9,806 nt of DNA, taken from Desulfuromonadaceae bacterium. GTDB taxonomy: Bacteria > Desulfobacterota > Desulfuromonadia > Desulfuromonadales > Geopsychrobacteraceae. The position numbers were made by a program, and so were the translations under genes. Under the pieces are notes generated by a model that was not told the DNA's origin, did not search any database, and saw only the letters and a list, made by a program, of their open reading frames with translations. The stretch is from positions 1 through 9,806 of the forward strand of contig WTCI01000186.1 in NCBI GenBank assembly GCA_013138655.1. Direction: 5' to 3'. Below, one piece after another: positions 7,493 to 9,806 of the stretch (its first letter is position 1; every line of letters starts with the position of its first letter).

Positions 7493-8140
7493 TTATTGTG
7501 GTTCGTGACTTCGGTAAAGTTGTTGCGCCTCGGCACTGTCTGGATAGCGGCTGCGCAACTGTTCAAGGACCTCGTCTGCTTCAGCATTCAGCTGTTGCCG
7601 GCGGTAAATATCGGCCAGCAGAGCCAAGGCTGCCGGAGCCCGTTCCTGGCCGTCAACATTGACAATGATCTGGCGCAGGTTAGCTGCCGCTGCCGATAGC
7701 TTGCCCTGTGCCAATTGCGCATCCGCCAGCCAATAGCGCGCATTCGGCGCATACTGGTGGTTCGGATACTCACTCAGAAAACCTGCAAAGCCGGCTTCCG
7801 CCGGGATGAGGCGTCCGGAAGCCAAGTTGGAAAAGGCGGCCAGATAGCTGGAGGCGGAGTCTGTCAGGGCTGAAATCTCTGTACTGACGGCAGCGGGAAT
7901 TTCGAGTGGTTCCCGGTCTTTTAATATGTTGCTCCCTGCGGTCATCTGTCGCTGCAGGAGGCTCAATTGTTGTTGCAAGATTTCAATCTGTTCCGCCTGT
8001 TGTTTTTGTTGCTGTTGGATTTGCGTAAATTGTTGTTTCAGCGCAACAGAAGATCCCGGTGGTGGTGCACAGCCGCTCAACAGGATCAGGCCGGCGAGGA
8101 GTGTAAACCAGGAAATTGACGGAATGATTCGGGATTTCAT
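7493..8140 (-). CDS. Coiled-coil / TPR lipoprotein resembling CpoB (YbgF)
   Basis: A 215-residue predicted lipoprotein. The signal peptide ends in the lipobox LSGC, with C24 as the lipidated residue and APPP after it, so outer-membrane attachment is likely. Residues about 32-67 form a glutamine-rich coiled coil. From about 93 to 210 there are TPR-like helical repeats (YLAAFSNLASGRLIPAEAGF, NARYWLADAQLAQGKLSAA, ALALLADIYRRQQLNAEADE). This order (export signal, coiled coil, TPRs) is that of CpoB/YbgF, which links Tol-Pal to cell-wall synthesis. No tol or pal gene is nearby, and CpoB itself is usually periplasmic rather than lipidated, so the name is by resemblance only. The ATG at 8138-8140 fits a lipoprotein signal; an in-frame GTG at 8171-8173 is the alternative. 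The ribosome site is poor (AGGA 12 bases upstream). It probably forms an operon with the downstream LysM gene. Confidence 0.85.
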   Translation of the reverse strand: MKSRIIPSISWFTLLAGLILLSGCAPPPGSSVALKQQFTQIQQQQKQQAEQIEILQQQLSLLQRQMTAGSNILKDREPLEIPAAVSTEISALTDSASSYLAAFSNLASGRLIPAEAGFAGFLSEYPNHQYAPNARYWLADAQLAQGKLSAAAANLRQIIVNVDGQERAPAALALLADIYRRQQLNAEADEVLEQLRSRYPDSAEAQQLYRSHEPQ

Positions 8141-8194
8141 CTGATTATAGAATCCTGCGCTGCCGATGATCACAAAAAATACTAATTTGTAAAA

Positions 8195-8221
8195 ATTATA
8201 GGTTTATTAAATGGTTGTCAA
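8195..8221 (-). promoter_or_regulatory. Sigma-70-like promoter for the lipoprotein-LysM unit
   Basis: On the minus strand, a perfect TTGACA (8216-8221) and a perfect TATAAT (8195-8200) are separated by 15 bases, in an AT-rich stretch just upstream of the lipoprotein gene. The spacer is 2 bases shorter than the usual 17. Transcription would start near 8188, leaving a leader of about 48 bases before the ATG at 8140. Confidence 0.6.
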
Positions 8222-8263
8222 GTTTGAAAGGCAAAGACTCCGATTCTGCGAAGCGTAAATTCT

Positions 8264-8959
8264 TCAAACGGTCCCGGTTCGTTTTCTGATCAGTCCATTT
8301 AAGCGTCGTTCCGTTGACAGGATAATGCCGTTATCAGTGGTGTGTCTGTTTAAGAATTCCGTGATTTCCGCCAGTTTTTCCGCAGAAAATTGTCGGTAGT
8401 CGGGGAGTTTGTTAATAAAGAAATCTTCTGCGTCATTAAATAAAAATTCCGCCTCGAAGTGAATGGTCTCGCCCATTGACCAGCCCTCCAGGTTTTGCAT
8501 GGCCCGAATCGCCGCCGCTTTCTCTGGCGCTTCGTCGCCACTTCCGGCGCCGAAGCGCCGTTTGAGTTCGTTAAATGACCCCCCGTCTCCCGGTTCCAGC
8601 ACGAGAATTCTTCCTTCCTCCCGCAGCAGTCGTCCGGCTGACTTCAGACTTTGCAGCATTTCCTGCTCCGGAACATGATGGAGGGAAAGGGTATAGATAA
8701 CCAGATCGAAACTTTTTTCCGGGAGTTTCGGGATGCCTTCCGGTGCGGATTTGAATTCCACATTTTCAGCCGAAATCGTTGCACGTGCGTGCGCCAAGGC
8801 AGTCATGTCGGGATCTATGGCCACAACGCTCCGGGCGTATTTAGCCAGGTCTCTGGTAATCCGGCCTTTGCCGCAGCCGATTTCAAGAACGTCCTTGCCG
8901 GTCAGCTCGAAGTGCGTGACGATGGCTTTGATATGTTGGTCTTTCGGATCCTGAATCAT
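8264..8959 (-). CDS. Class I SAM-dependent methyltransferase, substrate unknown
   Basis: A 231-residue cytoplasmic methyltransferase of the Methyltransf_11/25 type. Motif I is VLEIGCGKGRIT (24-35), which binds S-adenosylmethionine. The acidic residue after strand 2 is D49 in VVAIDPDM. The motif IV region is SFDLVIYTLSLHHV (83-96), followed by GRLLREEGRILVLEPGDGG (109-127). Such folds methylate small molecules, quinones, lipids or proteins, and nothing here fixes the substrate. Phe and Glu are frequent in 168-184, probably the substrate lid. The ATG at 8957-8959 has AAGGT 8 bases upstream. No terminator is seen after the stop, and the promoter for the next gene begins 42 bases further on. It is divergent from the U32 peptidase gene across a 379-base gap, and no functional link to its neighbours is evident. 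Confidence 0.85.
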   Translation of the reverse strand: MIQDPKDQHIKAIVTHFELTGKDVLEIGCGKGRITRDLAKYARSVVAIDPDMTALAHARATISAENVEFKSAPEGIPKLPEKSFDLVIYTLSLHHVPEQEMLQSLKSAGRLLREEGRILVLEPGDGGSFNELKRRFGAGSGDEAPEKAAAIRAMQNLEGWSMGETIHFEAEFLFNDAEDFFINKLPDYRQFSAEKLAEITEFLNRHTTDNGIILSTERRLNGLIRKRTGTV

Positions 8960-9152
8960 GTTATCTACCTTTGACTGAGGGAAGCCTTGTCATTATGTCT
9001 ACAAAAACAAGGAGCCAGTCTTCGGCTAGCATCTTTGCTTGCCGGCTGTCAATTCGAAAGACCGTCAAATGATCCCCCGGCCACAGTTTGTTGCTCCGCA
9101 AAGGCTCTGCCGGGGAACTTTTCTTTATGCTATGCTCGGCCTAGGAAAACTC

Positions 9153-9320
9153 GATATTTTGTAACTATTCAGCATTACCAGATCAGGAGAAAAAACGCCT
9201 GTCATCCCTTAAGTGCTGCTATCGGGGATCCAGTCTTTCTGTCTTCTAAACTCTGGATTCCGGCTAAAATCCTGCCGGAATGACAGTCTTTTGTATTGTG
9301 CTGAATAGTTACGATATTTT
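9153..9320. mobile_element. MITE-like insertion: 13-bp perfect inverted termini and 8-bp target duplication
   Basis: The element proper is 9161-9312 (152 bp). Its ends GTAACTATTCAGC (9161-9173) and GCTGAATAGTTAC (9300-9312) are perfect inverted repeats. The 8-bp direct repeat GATATTTT directly abuts both ends (9153-9160 and 9313-9320), as expected of a target-site duplication. It is too short to encode a transposase and so would be non-autonomous. The GTAA termini and 8-bp duplication are features established for the IS66 family, so mobilisation in trans by such an element is a reasonable inference. The interior is a second palindromic repeat (9199-9286). The intact termini and exact duplication argue for a fairly recent insertion. 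Confidence 0.85.
9199..9286. repeat. Inner paired-hairpin repeat (CTGTCAT...CCAG / CTGG...ATGACAG)
   Basis: Left arm 9199-9233 and right arm 9253-9286 both run, read inward, from ctgtcat to ccag and so form a large imperfect palindrome around a 19-base centre. The right arm also contains its own hairpin: ttccggc (9258-9264) pairs perfectly with gccggaa (9274-9280) around a 9-base loop. The GGATTCC...GGAATGAC layout is like short repeats I recall as scattered widely in proteobacterial genomes, and it resembles the neisserial dRS3 pattern ATTCCC-N8-GGGAAT. The relationship is from memory and is not proven here. Confidence 0.65.
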
Positions 9321-9338
9321 TTGCTGAAGAAGGATTTT

Positions 9339-9806
9339 ATGTTTTCAAGACATAAACCGCCGCGCCCTGAACTGTTGATGCCGGCTGGAGATCTCCAGAA
9401 ATTGCAAACAGCCGTCCGCTTCGGGGCCGATGCCGTTTATCTTGGGACGGATGATTTCGGTTTGCGGGCGCATGCCGGAAACTTTTCACTTGAGCAACTG
9501 CGCCGGGCGCGAGAATTAACCGAAGAGGCGGGGGTCGCCATCTATCTGACCCTCAATGCCTCGCTGCGGCCGGGAGAATTCCCCGGGCTGGAAGCATTGC
9601 TTGAAGAGTTGAAACCCCTGGACCTGGATGCCTACATTGTTGCTGATCCTGGTGTGTTGGCGACGATAAAGCAGGTTGATCCGCAACGCTCAGTGCATAT
9701 CTCCACCCAGGCAAACAATTGTAATCCTCGGACCGCTGAGTTCTGGCGGCAGAACGGAACGCAGCGGATCAATTTAGCCCGGGAACTGACTTTGGATGAT
9801 ATCAAC
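9339..9806 (+). CDS. U32-family peptidase / RlhA-like protein, 5' part (truncated by window end)
   Basis: An open frame of 156 codons runs off the window without a stop. The translation begins MFSRHKPPRPELLMPAGDLQ and continues with the U32 hallmark FGADAVYLGTDDFGLRAHAG (28-47), then a TLNASLRPGEFPGLEALLEEL-type helix and HISTQANNCN (119-128). U32 members include collagenase-like peptidases, UbiU/UbiV-type Fe-S hydroxylation proteins, and RlhA (YdcP), which hydroxylates C2501 of 23S rRNA. The cysteines and domains that would separate these lie beyond the window. U32 proteins are usually 400-800 residues, so well under half is visible. The ATG at 9339-9341 has AAGGA (9330-9334) 4 bases upstream. 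The MITE-like element ends 26 bases before the start codon, so any promoter beyond it would give a long structured leader. Confidence 0.88.
   Translation, partial: MFSRHKPPRPELLMPAGDLQKLQTAVRFGADAVYLGTDDFGLRAHAGNFSLEQLRRARELTEEAGVAIYLTLNASLRPGEFPGLEALLEELKPLDLDAYIVADPGVLATIKQVDPQRSVHISTQANNCNPRTAEFWRQNGTQRINLARELTLDDIN

Larger units (their letters stand above)
8960..9338. other. Intergenic region between the methyltransferase and the U32 gene
   Basis: This 379-base stretch carries no credible gene. The half nearest the methyltransferase (8960-9152) shows no repeat, RNA gene or terminator that I can support. It must contain the divergent promoters, but only weak candidates are visible: CATAAT on the minus strand near 8990, and TATGCT at 9126-9136 on the plus strand, neither with a good -35. 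The rest is the MITE-like element (9161-9312) with its flanking duplications, then the U32 ribosome site. Confidence 0.7.

Noticed and set aside
7459..7587. 43-codon N-terminal extension of the LysM protein
   Set aside because: It overlaps the end of the lipoprotein gene and hides a good signal peptide; the internal ATG at 7458 has a ribosome site.
8975..9025. Sigma-54 type promoter (TGGC ... TTG) upstream of the methyltransferase
   Set aside because: No GC dinucleotide occurs at the required 10-base distance from the GG.
9291..9320. Promoter at the right end of the MITE-like element (TTGTAT ... TATTTT)
   Set aside because: The -35 matches only 3 of 6 bases and the -10 only 4 of 6, and the start would fall almost on the ribosome site.

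Overview
The window looks like a core chromosomal segment of a Desulfuromonadia-type bacterium (Geobacter / Pelobacter / Desulfuromonas relatives). This rests on remembered gene order (LysM protein - dprA - DUF494/smg - topA - trmFO - maf), on the protein style, and on moderately GC-rich coding DNA. No database search was possible, so the lineage is an inference.

Layout: positions 1-144 hold a long imperfect palindrome bounded by near-copies of GTAACTATTCAGC, abutting the end of maf. From 148 to 8959 every gene reads on the minus strand. In transcription order (high to low coordinate) these are: a class I SAM methyltransferase (8959-8264); a coiled-coil/TPR lipoprotein resembling CpoB/YbgF (8140-7493); a secreted LysM protein (7458-6436) followed by a 13-bp stem terminator; dprA (6337-5249); smg/DUF494 (5116-4637, TTG start) with a terminator; topA (4544-2139) with a terminator; trmFO (2057-732); and maf, whose ATG overlaps the trmFO stop. 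An intergenic stretch of 379 bases (8960-9338) follows. It contains a 152-bp MITE-like insertion with perfect 13-bp terminal inverted repeats and an 8-bp direct duplication. After it, on the plus strand, comes the start of a U32-family peptidase gene that runs off the window.

Functionally this is housekeeping: cell-envelope proteins (LysM, lipoprotein), single-stranded DNA handling (DprA), DNA supercoiling (TopA), tRNA T-loop methylation (TrmFO) and nucleotide-pool sanitation (Maf). The less ordinary content is the pair of short elements at the two ends of the window. They share termini but carry different palindromic interiors, which suggests a non-autonomous mobile family with exchangeable cargo. 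Its ends (GTAA, 8-bp duplication) fit what is known of IS66-family elements. No CRISPR array, tRNA, rRNA, phage gene, defence system or transposase gene was seen.
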